The notes beneath the pieces were generated by a model that ran no database searches, was not told where the DNA came from, and saw only the letters and a list, made by a program, of their open reading frames with translations. This document shows positions 19,601-27,359 of a stretch of DNA of 61,424 bases, one piece after another. Position 1 is the stretch's first letter, and every line of letters starts with the position of its first letter. A program made the translations under genes and the position numbers. Origin of the DNA: Microbacterium paraoxydans (GTDB lineage Bacteria; Actinomycetota; Actinomycetes; Actinomycetales; Microbacteriaceae); assembly GCF_020524545.1 (NCBI RefSeq), contig NZ_JAIVLG010000008.1, positions 1 to 61,424 on the forward strand. The letters are read 5' to 3'.

Positions 19601-20320
19601 GAAGACGACCGGCGCGCTCTCGCCGTGCTTATCCTCAATGCCGGCGCACTTCTCCCGGCATCTGTTCGGGTAGGTCTTGCGATCCAGCTCGACCTACGTA
19701 ACGGGGTTGACGCGGCTGCCCTGGCGCCAGCTGGCGACGATCTCTTGGCGAGGGCGCTAGAAGCCGGACTCGTTCCTGACGAGGCGTCGACGTTCGAGCA
19801 CTTCTCCAGCGGCGGCTGGGCCTCCGTCGCAGCCGCATTCGCCGTATCGGAGAACGTCGAGACGTTCCTCACGCCAGCGCTCGTGTCGGGGTATGTCGCA
19901 GAGCTGGTTCGCAGCGCTGGCGTCCCGGAGGTCCTCCGCAACAGGGTTGCGGAGGAAGCCACTGCGTTCGTCCCGGATGACGAGGTCGAGCCGCTCCGGG
20001 CCGTGGGCGTCTACGCCGCGGAAAAGTGGATCAGGATTCCGCGCGAGCAGGTCAGCCGTATCGCGAGAGTCACCATGGACGCCAGCGCCGTGCTCCCGCA
20101 TTTGGTTCGAGATCGAGATCTCAGCCCTGATCAATTGATCGAGACGATGGCATTCCTCGGGGCGCCATACAACGCGCTAACAAGCGGTCCGGGGGTGGAG
20201 TTCGACCTTCCGCCCGTTTCGTCAGCCAAGACCCTCCTGGAGCGTCTTGAGGGGGCCGGTCGCGTCGAGATATTCAGCCGCGGATGGGGAGCCGGGAAGG
20301 GTGTCCGTAACCGGATGTGA
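16613..20320 (+). CDS. Giant YobI-like P-loop NTPase, membrane-anchored
   Basis: About 1235 residues from a GTG at 16613; there is no Shine-Dalgarno sequence and a leaderless start is plausible. Walker A is TGRYGSGKSSVL near residues 61-72. Two transmembrane helices (about 141-158 and 170-198) are inserted inside the NTPase domain, followed by Walker B YVIFEDLDRFDD near 239-250. This arrangement matches the YobI-type P-loop NTPases of Bacillus and many defence islands. The remaining 850 residues are mostly helical and probably form a repeat-like sensor or scaffold. The C-terminus (FSRGWGAGKGVRNRM) ends 7 nt before the right-edge repeats, so I cannot exclude a slightly altered end. A role in phage defence or membrane-linked signalling is inferred from the neighbourhood, not shown. 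Confidence 0.8.
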   Translation: MPAENEADRIATDVESQPSEQPAPTVVLRSLAPEYEEPHHAGYLRHLEDAMKDPRNRNIALTGRYGSGKSSVLDQFERAHKADTLRISINTLGPDEDDEDLTNRIQKELVKQLVYRAEPGKLRRSRFVRSRPLTRWRAFFEAVGITAGGLLLLWLIGLRPGDSWFGGTSNPFLTLLLGGIFVALVVAVVWVVRLVIGDRVVSQVTTAGTTITLGDKPTTYFDGYLDEIVAFFDAVEPKYVIFEDLDRFDDPQIFDSLRELNTLINASSHWIGKDHPLRYIYAIKDSLFEKIGTDLDEKDPGSDDEPSKPTTADRERKIDLAAAAVERANRTKFFELVVPVVPFISHRNARDLLAGALTTLGLPKDLVTRPLLDLVARHTTDMRLLINICNEFAVFAEQLYWTENRAPGMTPDDLFALVAYKNFHLADFEAIPQRASALDALENSHRELVRATIEELQKKRRELIRTEEKRRVQDETAATLGARLLLVKDLVSARTSYGYAGIDVQGQTRAFDEVTSPTFWRHVSEAGTLTLTPARPNYENNAVIIDAAQLTSLFPDSVDSDVWRDSSPAELTRQVRRYDEDIASLRGADFKDLAHYENIASGKTPFKDTITSTLDSELARDLVRRGFLTRNYAEYSARFYGSFIGVDVAFFYNHSVQPNQMYVDYSFKTENAVANLLEQVPADFTSSASALNLEVVSYLLGNDLAAAKEVVEFVVADFSKDAQTFLDAFINSPTTPREKLVALLAEHPWRDLFQYIATHSGMPDEDTRIRLLDAALLSSKTADAYDVDGEALSLLSSEYANLGGVRDPQSPERTATIYGFLQSANILVEDLGVLGAPLRTRVVAGEMYEISTPNLQLALEITTTPTLDEARKHEAVWHYVKKNIDVYLGTLFASQPDAETVTVEGVLQAVISEQHGTWSDEQLTRVIASSSHTAALADITDVPLDAWPLLVAERRVMPAVANVNEYASAHGIDHDLVQFLVDDGEAIPLQGVDEVDEDDRRALAVLILNAGALLPASVRVGLAIQLDLRNGVDAAALAPAGDDLLARALEAGLVPDEASTFEHFSSGGWASVAAAFAVSENVETFLTPALVSGYVAELVRSAGVPEVLRNRVAEEATAFVPDDEVEPLRAVGVYAAEKWIRIPREQVSRIARVTMDASAVLPHLVRDRDLSPDQLIETMAFLGAPYNALTSGPGVEFDLPPVSSAKTLLERLEGAGRVEIFSRGWGAGKGVRNRM

Positions 20321-20326
20321 TCCCGC

Positions 20327-20500
20327 GGACAATCTAGCTGGCGGAAACTTCGGACAAACTGCTGGCGGAATGCCCTCCAAGCCGCCGTGTCCGGACAAAC
20401 TAGTGAAGTGCCCGACATCAACTGATGTAGGCGACTGGCTGGATTGTCATAGCGCTACCTAGATTGTCCCGATTGGCGGTTTGGCGATCTAGGTGGCGGA
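20327..20500. repeat. Right-edge cluster of the GGACAATCTAG / TGGCGG motif
   Basis: Six copies or partial copies. Forward copies are GGACAATCTAGCTGGCGG (20327-20344), GGACAAACTGCTGGCGG (20352-20368), GGACAAACTAGTG (20393-20405) and TGGCGATCTAGGTGGCGG (20482-20499). Inverted copies are CTGGATTGTC (20439-20448) and CTAGATTGTCC (20459-20469). The first two forward copies are 25 bp apart. The motif also marks the left edge (3778-3839). The outermost 20-mer, 20474-20493, is an inverted match to the left 20-mer (17 of 20). Confidence 0.65.
20413..20448 (+). repeat. Right direct repeat: degenerate copy of the dnaB 3' end (attR-like)
   Basis: Aligns with 3754-3787 over its whole length (29 identities, 5 substitutions, one 2-nt gap). 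It includes the TCAACTGA that in dnaB encodes the last residues and stop. It lies 93 bp beyond the last island gene. Confidence 0.6.
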
Positions 20501-20667
20501 ACCTCCGCGAAATGATGCCCGCCGGCCTGCTCGGGGCGAGGTCTGAGGTCGCAAGGGCAGGCGAACGGGTTCGTCACGCGCTCCGATGCTGAGCGTGTCC
20601 AGGGCGCCACGCATCTTCCGCTGTGAGATCCCGGTAGGGGCGTTGTGACAGTCGTCCTACAGCAGGC

Positions 20668-20710
20668 GAAGCGTGGCCATACCGGCGTTTCACCGGCACG
20701 GCCACGCTTC
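20668..20710 (-). terminator. Hairpin downstream of the exonuclease gene
   Basis: An 11-bp perfect stem GAAGCGTGGCC / GGCCACGCTTC encloses a second CCGG pairing. It begins 13 nt after the stop of the minus-strand gene ending at 20724. GC-rich and without a long T-tract, as usual in this window. Confidence 0.65.
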
Positions 20711-20723
20711 GTCTGCGCCGTGC

Positions 20724-22844
20724 CTAGTGCTGCCGCATCCGGCGGCGCGCGAGCAGCAGTCCTCCGAGCGCAAGTGCCATCAGGGCCATCCAGACGGCCG
20801 GCAGGGGGAGGTCGCTGCCAGTCTGCGCTAGACCATCGGCACCTGCTCCCTGCGCGGCGGTCACCGTGACCGCGAGGCGCAGCTGGGTCTCATCCGGAAG
20901 CATCACAACGAGTGTGTGCGCGCCGGCTGAGGTCGAGCCCGGGATGCGGACGATGGTGGAGAACTCGCCTGCTGCGGATGCTGTCGCGGTGCCGAGCGCC
21001 ACGGGCGTGGAGTGCAGCTCGAGCAGCAGCTCGGCACCGGCAGCAAAGCCGCTGCCGGTGACGCGCAGGGTGCCGCCCGCGATGACTGACTTCGCGCTGA
21101 TCGTCACAGTCGGTTCGCTCGCGACCGGCTCGTCGTCGGCGACGGTCACCGCGGCACTGATCGCCTCCGCCGAAAGGTATCCCTCGAGCGTTCCTCCGAC
21201 GCGCACGGAGAGTGCTCGTCCGGCCAGCTCGGGCGGGATCGTGAATGTCGCGGCAGTGGCACCGTCGATCGGCTCACCGTCGGCGAGCCACTGGAAGGCG
21301 AACGCCGTTCCAGCAGTCCATTCGCCAGTCTCCGCGGTCACCGTCGCACCGATCTTCGGGGTGCCCGAGATCGACGGCGTGCCGACTGTGAGTTCGCCCG
21401 GCTCCTGTGCTGCCCGGCAAGCCTCGCCACACACGACGAACTCTGCCTGCAGGCCCTTGTGGTCGCTGGTCCACAGCGTCTGGGGGGTGAAGATCTCTTC
21501 GTCTGAGACGGGGAGGGCGCGAGCACCACGGACGATATCGCCCACGGGGCCGACGATCCGCGTGCTGGTCAGGCTCAGGCGCTCGTCTGGGGCGAAGAAG
21601 AGGTAGTCGATGCGATCGCGCTCGTCGGCCTCTGGTGCCCAGGCCAGCTGCGAGACGCTGACGTTCGGAGTGGCCGCCGGCCAGGTGAAGCCGGGGTGGG
21701 TGACGGGGTTCGGGTACACCGCTCGATACGCGTCGACCAGTCCGCCGTCACGCAGGATGCTCGTCGTCTGCCAGGGGGCGACGACTCCGTTGTGGTCGTA
21801 CAAGTTCGCGGTGCTCTCGGTCCAGTCCAGGTCCGACGGCTCGTTCATGTCGGCGCCCATCAGCGTGAGTCGTCCGGCCGCGCGCTCCTGTGTCATGTCG
21901 TTGATTAGTGCCGTTGCTGCAGCCGGTCGGCTGGATGCTTCGTTGGCTGCGAGGATCTGTGGCACATCCGTGACCGGGGCGTTCAGCTTGCTCCACCCGC
22001 GCCACTCGCTCGGGAAGCCGGGGGCGAGTACATCGCCGGCATACCCGCGGGGCAGGTAGGTGGCGTAGTAGCGGTACTCGAGGTGCCCGCCATAGGCGGC
22101 GATCTGGGTATCGCCTACCTGCACGATGGCTTTCACCCAGCCGCCCTGCGTGCCCGGCACCGTAACGACGCCGGCATCGACGATCGGGTATCGCGAGATC
22201 ACTCCGGCGCTACCGCCGGTGGAGTGGTGGTCGAAACCGAGTTCCTCGGCTACGGCCGCAGCCGCACGCTGTGCTTCCTCGACGAAGATCAGATCTGCAC
22301 CGATCTCTTCGAGCATCTGCGCGTCGGTCGTCTTGCCCCAGACGTTGAGCTGCACGACCGAGAGGTCGATCGGCTTCGTCGGATCGACCTCCGGGCCCTC
22401 GTACCCGCCACCTGGTTCGCCGGCGATCGTGAACGACTTCGGCTCGCTGATGCGCGTGTAGCCGTCGTTGTAGAGGTACTCGACCCGGTAGCTCCCGGCG
22501 GGGAGCGGGTTGCCCGCGCGGTCGTTCGTGGGGAGCTGCACTGATCCGCTCGCTCCGGGGGCATAGGCCCAGGCCATGCCGCAGGCGTCGCAGGGCTCCG
22601 GCGTGGACGCCGCGTAGATCGCAACCCAGTTCTTGGCGCTGGGGCGGTCCGTGGCGAAGCTGACAGCGATCGAGTCGCCGACAGAGACCTCGGCGCTCGC
22701 GAGCGTGATCTCGGATGCCGTGTCTGCCGCAGCGGGGGAGGCAAGCATCAGGGGCGATGTGATGAGCGCTACGGCACCGATGAGCGCCGTGAGCAAGGGG
22801 ATGCGCCGACGTCGGCGCATCCCGACAGCGGGGGACAAAGACAT
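20724..22844 (-). CDS. Secreted, wall-anchored endonuclease/exonuclease/phosphatase-family protein
   Basis: 706 residues from ATG at 22844, with AAGGAA upstream. An Arg-rich signal peptide ends near ASPAAAD (about residue 40). An immunoglobulin-like N-terminal domain is followed by an EEP-fold domain with QLNVWGK, FVEEAQ, GVISRYPIVDAG, GADMNEPSDLDW, RIDYLFF and WTSDHKGL, which carry the expected metal and catalytic Asn/Glu/Asp/His residues. Two Ig-like or beta-sandwich modules follow. The C-terminus is LAQTG, a hydrophobic helix and RRRMRQH, a LAxTG sorting signal of the sortase-E type common in high-GC actinobacteria. Likely substrates are extracellular DNA or phosphoesters such as inositol phosphates or sphingomyelin; which one cannot be told. 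The gene lies next to a GntR regulator and a HAD hydrolase. Confidence 0.85.
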   Translation of the reverse strand: MSLSPAVGMRRRRRIPLLTALIGAVALITSPLMLASPAAADTASEITLASAEVSVGDSIAVSFATDRPSAKNWVAIYAASTPEPCDACGMAWAYAPGASGSVQLPTNDRAGNPLPAGSYRVEYLYNDGYTRISEPKSFTIAGEPGGGYEGPEVDPTKPIDLSVVQLNVWGKTTDAQMLEEIGADLIFVEEAQRAAAAVAEELGFDHHSTGGSAGVISRYPIVDAGVVTVPGTQGGWVKAIVQVGDTQIAAYGGHLEYRYYATYLPRGYAGDVLAPGFPSEWRGWSKLNAPVTDVPQILAANEASSRPAAATALINDMTQERAAGRLTLMGADMNEPSDLDWTESTANLYDHNGVVAPWQTTSILRDGGLVDAYRAVYPNPVTHPGFTWPAATPNVSVSQLAWAPEADERDRIDYLFFAPDERLSLTSTRIVGPVGDIVRGARALPVSDEEIFTPQTLWTSDHKGLQAEFVVCGEACRAAQEPGELTVGTPSISGTPKIGATVTAETGEWTAGTAFAFQWLADGEPIDGATAATFTIPPELAGRALSVRVGGTLEGYLSAEAISAAVTVADDEPVASEPTVTISAKSVIAGGTLRVTGSGFAAGAELLLELHSTPVALGTATASAAGEFSTIVRIPGSTSAGAHTLVVMLPDETQLRLAVTVTAAQGAGADGLAQTGSDLPLPAVWMALMALALGGLLLARRRMRQH

Positions 22845-23016
22845 GTCTGCGGTGTTCCTTCCAGAGACGAAGACGGCGTCCCGTGCGGGGCCGACTTGAA
22901 GGCTCGAACGTCCTTCATCGACGCGACAGAACAGCCGGAAGATGACCGCGGGGTGAACGTGGCCGGTCTAGACAGCGGCGCCGTGCCGAACCAGACCGAA
23001 TACCGGTGCCCACGAC

Positions 23017-23026
23017 GTACACCTGT
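23017..23026. promoter_or_regulatory. GTACACCTGT motif, putative GntR operator (copy 1)
   Basis: GTACACCTGT lies between the GntR gene and the exonuclease gene, 173 bp upstream of the latter's start. The same 10-mer recurs at 23887-23896 on the other side of the regulator gene. No palindromic partner half-site is obvious, which lowers confidence. Confidence 0.35.
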
Positions 23027-23049
23027 CCAGAGTCGCGTCTCTGGGGCTG

Positions 23050-23784
23050 TCAGCACGTCTGTCGTGTGAGTGAGACCCCCTGGAGCGATGCCTGCACCTG
23101 GAATGACATGGCATCGGGCAAGTAGCGGTCGTCGCCCGTCTCGATCGCGCGGCCGTCTGCGGCATAGCTGACGCGCTTCACCCGCAGCAGCGGGCTCGAA
23201 CGTCGCACGTCGAGCAGGCGGGCGTCCTCACGGGGTGCGGCGATGGCGTCGATCGAGTGCTCGCCGTGCACCATTCGCACACCCCGTGTCTCCAACGCCC
23301 CGACGACCGACGGTTCCTCTGGCGGGAGATCCTCGACAAGCGGAGCGATCCAGGACGGATAGGCGGTGCGCTCCAGCATCATGACGCGTCCGTTCAGCAT
23401 TCGCAGGCGTACGACCTCAAGCACCTCGCCGATGCCGTGACTGCTGCGGAACTGCCGCACCTCGGATGTCGTCGCTGTCCGGCGTTGCTGCGCGATCACA
23501 CGCCCGCCCGGCTCCATGCCTCGGCTCCACGCCCACTGCGCGAAGGAGCGCATCTCGGACAGGCGCTGGCTTTGCGCGGTCGTTCGCACCAGCCAACCGG
23601 ACCCACGGCGAGGGGCGACCGCTCCTTGGCGTGCCATGAGCACGAGCGCGTTGCGGACGGTGCCGCGCGACACCTCGAACGTGCGGGCGAGTTGCGCCTC
23701 CGGCGGCAGCATCCCGGTGGCATCGAAATCCCCGCCGGCAATCTGGATCGTGAGGTCGCGTGCGATCTCCGCGTAGCGATGCAC
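23050..23784 (-). CDS. GntR-family regulator, HutC/UTRA type
   Basis: 244 residues from the GTG at 23784, chosen because GAGAGGAG lies 5 nt upstream; a longer frame to 23946 has no support. The N-terminal winged helix is clear: HRYAEIARDLTIQIAGGDFD, LPPEAQLARTFEVSRGTVRNAL, PRRGSGWLV. The C-terminal UTRA effector domain includes VLEVVRLRMLNGRVMMLERTAYP and PLLRVKRVSYAADGRAIE. HutC-type members usually sense a small metabolite such as a sugar phosphate, amine or phosphonate. Position between the exonuclease gene and the divergent HAD gene, with a shared 10-mer on both sides, suggests it controls both. Confidence 0.88.
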   Translation of the reverse strand: MHRYAEIARDLTIQIAGGDFDATGMLPPEAQLARTFEVSRGTVRNALVLMARQGAVAPRRGSGWLVRTTAQSQRLSEMRSFAQWAWSRGMEPGGRVIAQQRRTATTSEVRQFRSSHGIGEVLEVVRLRMLNGRVMMLERTAYPSWIAPLVEDLPPEEPSVVGALETRGVRMVHGEHSIDAIAAPREDARLLDVRRSSPLLRVKRVSYAADGRAIETGDDRYLPDAMSFQVQASLQGVSLTRQTC

Positions 23785-23886
23785 GACGGCTCCTCTCAGT
23801 TGCACCCCCTCGGGCGAAGGCGGGGTCGGTCCGCCGCCAGCGTAGCCGCAGCGTCGTGTCGCGATTCGCCTGATCCCTGGCATCGT

Positions 23887-23896
23887 GTACACCTGT
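23887..23896. promoter_or_regulatory. GTACACCTGT motif, putative GntR operator (copy 2)
   Basis: Identical to 23017-23026, in the divergent gap between the GntR gene and the HAD gene. Flanking bases are similar too (TCGTGTACACCTGTGCGC here). Confidence 0.35.
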
Positions 23897-24035
23897 GCGC
23901 ACGTGTCCGTGGAGATTCCTTCCCCGGTCCGCTGGCGTTCATCCATTGTTCGCGTGCAGGCCGGGCGGCGTCTTTCTCCTCCAGGCGTGATGGATGCAGC
24001 GGTCCGTTCGAGATCGACGCGACCGGAGGCCGACC

Positions 24036-24710
24036 ATGATGCACGATCCCTCGCTCTCCTGGGGAGTCCTCAGCGACATGGACGGCACGCTGCTCGACAC
24101 TGAGAGCACCTGGCTGCGGGTGGTGGAGCAGTTCGCTCGCGACCATGACGCGACGGATGCGTTCGACCTCGTCGCAGCAGCCGAGGGTCTCGATCTCGAC
24201 AGGACTGCTCTCTTGCTGCGCGAACGGCTGGCGCTCACGGCTCCCCAGGCCGACGTCGCGGCCGAGCTGGACCGTCGTGCGACGGACGCGTATGTGGGTG
24301 CGGTCACCTGGCGGCCGGGTGCCCCCGAGCTCCTGCGCGCCCTCGTCCACGCCGCCGTACCGCTCGCTCTCGTTACCTCGTCGCCCCGCCACTGGGTCGA
24401 GCGGTTCGCGCAGAGTATGGATCTCTCGGCGTTCCAGGCCAGCGTGACCGCGGATGACACGGTTCGCACCAAGCCAGCCCCCGATCCGTACCTAGACGGA
24501 GCAGCCGCGCTCGGTCTTCCCCCCACGCGTTGCGTCGTGCTCGAGGACTCGCTCGTCGGCACGTGGTCGGCCGTGTCGGCGGGGTGCGCGACCGTCGTCG
24601 TCGGCGATCCGGCATGGGGCCTGCCGCCCGGGGTTCATCGGGTCGCCTCGTTGAGCGACGTCGACGTACCGATGCTGCGCGGGATCGTCCGGGGCGGGGG
24701 CTCTCGATGA
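24036..24710 (+). CDS. HAD-superfamily phosphatase (beta-phosphoglucomutase-like)
   Basis: 224 residues from ATG at 24036, with GGAGG 6 nt upstream. HAD motif I is SDMDGTLLDTES (nucleophile Asp and the +2 Asp), motif II VTSSP, motif III Lys in TKPAPDPYL, and motif IV VVLEDSLVGTWSA. The cap domain after motif I is the helical C1 type of the phosphoglycolate phosphatase/beta-phosphoglucomutase group. It is a soluble phosphomonoesterase whose substrate cannot be read from the sequence. It is divergent from the GntR gene and probably under its control; a link with phosphoesters released by the exonuclease-family protein is an inference. Confidence 0.88.
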   Translation: MMHDPSLSWGVLSDMDGTLLDTESTWLRVVEQFARDHDATDAFDLVAAAEGLDLDRTALLLRERLALTAPQADVAAELDRRATDAYVGAVTWRPGAPELLRALVHAAVPLALVTSSPRHWVERFAQSMDLSAFQASVTADDTVRTKPAPDPYLDGAAALGLPPTRCVVLEDSLVGTWSAVSAGCATVVVGDPAWGLPPGVHRVASLSDVDVPMLRGIVRGGGSR

Positions 24711-24782
24711 CCTGACCTTCACCGTCGATCTGCTCTGGTCCACGGATCATTACGCGCCACAGCCGGAGTCGCGCCCGGTCCG

Positions 24783-27359
24783 CTACAGCAGGACTTCGAT
24801 GTGCTGCGCGAGCGCCGTCCGGGTCGAGACCTCGAGCTTTCGCATGATGCGATGCATGTGACTCTCCACCGTGCGCACACTGAGCACCAGGCGCGTCGCG
24901 ATCTCCTGGTTCGAGAGGCCCATCGCCGCGAATCGGCCCACCTCGCGCTCGCGCTCCGTGAGCGTGACGGCCGCGGCGCCGAACCTGGCCGTGTCGAACA
25001 CGCGGTCTCCGTGGGCGGTGCGGATCGTCTGCGCCGCGGCGTCCGCAGCCCGGCGTGCGGCATCGTCGCCCTGCGCGAGAGCCGCGGCCCGTGCGCTCTG
25101 GCATGCGGAGAGAGCGAGCCCGACCAGTCCTACTTTCTCCAGCTCCTCCACGCACGCGAGCATGGCGACGGGATCACCCCCGCCGAGTGCGGAGACGTAG
25201 TCGCCGTGGGCGTGGAGCAGGCGGGCATCCGGGAGCTCGTCGAGCGCCCGGCGGGCGACCGCGAGGCGCTCCCGGTCGGGGGAGATCTCGAGTGAGGACA
25301 GCATTCCGAGCACCGCGGCGAACCTCGCGCCGCGATCCCACAGCGACTTCGACGATCCCCACATGTCGTCGGCGGCCGCCTGCATCTTTCCGTCGAAAGC
25401 CAGCAGCTGCGCTCCCGGCCAGGCCCGCGCCTGACCGGGCAGAGGGCCGTCGGGGAGGGGCGAGGCGTCGATCTCCTGGATGATCTTCTCGCCCAGGCTC
25501 AGCTGCCCGCGACGGATCGCGACGACCGAGGAGACGGTCCGAAGGGAGAGCTGGACACCGGCAGGGAGCGGCGACGGCTCACCGGCGGCGAGCACCGTCT
25601 CCACGATCTCGTCCACGGCGGCGTAGTCGCCTGCGAGGAGCTGAGCGAGGATCACCGCGGCGCCGAACGCCCGGAGCGCATCGATGTCGAAGTGCCCATG
25701 CGCCTCGTCGAATCCCTGCTGAAGGGTCTCGAGCGCGGCGTGGTGTGCGCCGATCCCGAGAAGAGCAAGACCGTGGAGGACGCGGATCATATAGGCGTTT
25801 CGCGGACGTTCGACCGTCTCCGTGGCGGTGTGCACCCTGAGCGCGTCGCTGAAGCGACCGGTCGAGACGAGCACCAGCATCTGCGTCTCCCACAGCTGCA
25901 GCTTCACATCGTCCGGCAGGTCGTCGGTGACCTCCAGCCGCGCGCCGAAGTCGTCTGGGATGCGGGTGAGGGTGGCCTGGAGACGGACGTCGACGGCGTC
26001 GAGCATCCGGGCGTAGGGGCCCATCCCTGCGGCGACCTCCCCTAGACGCCGCTGGGCGCCCTCCAGATCCTGGTCGACGTAGGCGGTCCACTCCGCCCGC
26101 AGGCTCTCGAATTCGGCGCGGCCGGCCGGGTCTCCGTTGCTCACGTCCGTGGTCCGGAAGACGTGGCGGACGGTCTCGGCGACGGGCGCGGTGTGCGTGT
26201 GCATCAGCGCGCGCAGGTAGCCCACGGCGCTGCTCGCCGAAGGGTTCGCCTCCCACTCGGACGCCGTCACGATCCTGCGCGCACGGGCGCGTTCCTGGAG
26301 CAGCCGGACGAACAGCGCCTCCGGTGTCGCGGAGGACGGCTGGTGATTCTCGCGCTCGGCCAGAACCGCCGCGGCGGATCCGGCGGATCCGAGGCGCTCG
26401 ACGATCAGGGCGGTGAGCCGCATCCGCCGCGCCGTCACGGGTTCATGGCGGAAGAACTCCACGAGGAGCGGAGGCACGACGGTCACGAGCTGCCGGGCGC
26501 CGCTGGAGATGAACGTGATCAGGCGACGTTCCTCGAGAAGCTCCAGCGTGGCCCAGTCGATGAGCGTGCGCACGGTCTCGATGTCCGCCACGCCGACGAT
26601 CGCGATGATCTCCATCGCGTCCCGTGCGGCGTCGTCGAGATCCTCGAGGTGCGCCTCGAGCACCGTGCGTAGGCCCGAGCTCCAGAGGTCGCGGGTGGCG
26701 ACCCACTCCTTCCCTCCGCGGAGCGTGATCCTCTGCTCGCGGATGCCGGCGTCGACGAGGCTCAACGCCAGCCCGATGTTGCCACCGGACTTCGCGAAGA
26801 CGCGGCTCATGGTCGCCGCCTCGATGGGCCCCTTGAGGTAGCGCTCCAGCGCTTTCTCCATCTCCTCGAAGCGCAGCGGAGACATGTCGATCACATACGA
26901 GCGCTCGAACGTGGAAGCCGCGAGGCCCGTCGGAGTGTGGCGTGCACGCAGTCCCTGCAGCCGCGAGAGGACGATGGGGATCCCACTCGAGCGACGTACG
27001 GCCTCGGCGACGCCCCAGGATGATTCGTCCAGGTCATCCCAGTCGTCGAGGAACAGCACGGAGCGCGGCAGCCGCAGAGCATGCCGCAGAGCCTCCGCCG
27101 TCTCGTGCAGTCCGTTGGTCGAGCGCTGCGTCCCCGTGGAGAGCATTCCGGCGAGGTGCAGGGCGGCGAGCGGATGCTGACGCAACGAGGCCACCCCTCG
27201 AACCTGGATGACCTTCCACTCGCCCTCCTCCAGCCGGGAACGGAGCGCCTTCAGAAAGGTGCTTCGACCACTGCCTCGTCCTCCGACGACATCCACGCTC
27301 GCGCCTGCGTGTACCAGATCGACCGCGGTGGCCAGGTTCTGCTCCCGACCTATGACCAT
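24783..27359 (-). CDS. Large LuxR-family regulator with N-terminal AAA/STAND ATPase
   Basis: 858 residues from ATG at 27359 (MVIGREQN), with AGGAAG about 10 nt upstream. Walker A is VVGGRGSGRSTFL near residue 25 and Walker B VLFLDDWDDLDE near 98. The middle is a long helical, TPR-like region. The C-terminal LuxR HTH reads LTEREREVGRFAAMGLSNQEIATRLVLS followed by TVESHMHRIMRKL. This is the layout of MalT/LAL-type regulators that bind ATP and an effector before activating transcription. The effector and targets are unknown. The gene is divergent from the methyltransferase gene across a 450-bp gap. Confidence 0.9.
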   Translation of the reverse strand: MVIGREQNLATAVDLVHAGASVDVVGGRGSGRSTFLKALRSRLEEGEWKVIQVRGVASLRQHPLAALHLAGMLSTGTQRSTNGLHETAEALRHALRLPRSVLFLDDWDDLDESSWGVAEAVRRSSGIPIVLSRLQGLRARHTPTGLAASTFERSYVIDMSPLRFEEMEKALERYLKGPIEAATMSRVFAKSGGNIGLALSLVDAGIREQRITLRGGKEWVATRDLWSSGLRTVLEAHLEDLDDAARDAMEIIAIVGVADIETVRTLIDWATLELLEERRLITFISSGARQLVTVVPPLLVEFFRHEPVTARRMRLTALIVERLGSAGSAAAVLAERENHQPSSATPEALFVRLLQERARARRIVTASEWEANPSASSAVGYLRALMHTHTAPVAETVRHVFRTTDVSNGDPAGRAEFESLRAEWTAYVDQDLEGAQRRLGEVAAGMGPYARMLDAVDVRLQATLTRIPDDFGARLEVTDDLPDDVKLQLWETQMLVLVSTGRFSDALRVHTATETVERPRNAYMIRVLHGLALLGIGAHHAALETLQQGFDEAHGHFDIDALRAFGAAVILAQLLAGDYAAVDEIVETVLAAGEPSPLPAGVQLSLRTVSSVVAIRRGQLSLGEKIIQEIDASPLPDGPLPGQARAWPGAQLLAFDGKMQAAADDMWGSSKSLWDRGARFAAVLGMLSSLEISPDRERLAVARRALDELPDARLLHAHGDYVSALGGGDPVAMLACVEELEKVGLVGLALSACQSARAAALAQGDDAARRAADAAAQTIRTAHGDRVFDTARFGAAAVTLTEREREVGRFAAMGLSNQEIATRLVLSVRTVESHMHRIMRKLEVSTRTALAQHIEVLL

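Noticed and set aside
3754..20500. Island as a prophage
   Set aside because: No integrase, terminase, capsid, tail or lysis genes; content is restriction/defence cargo plus one IS.
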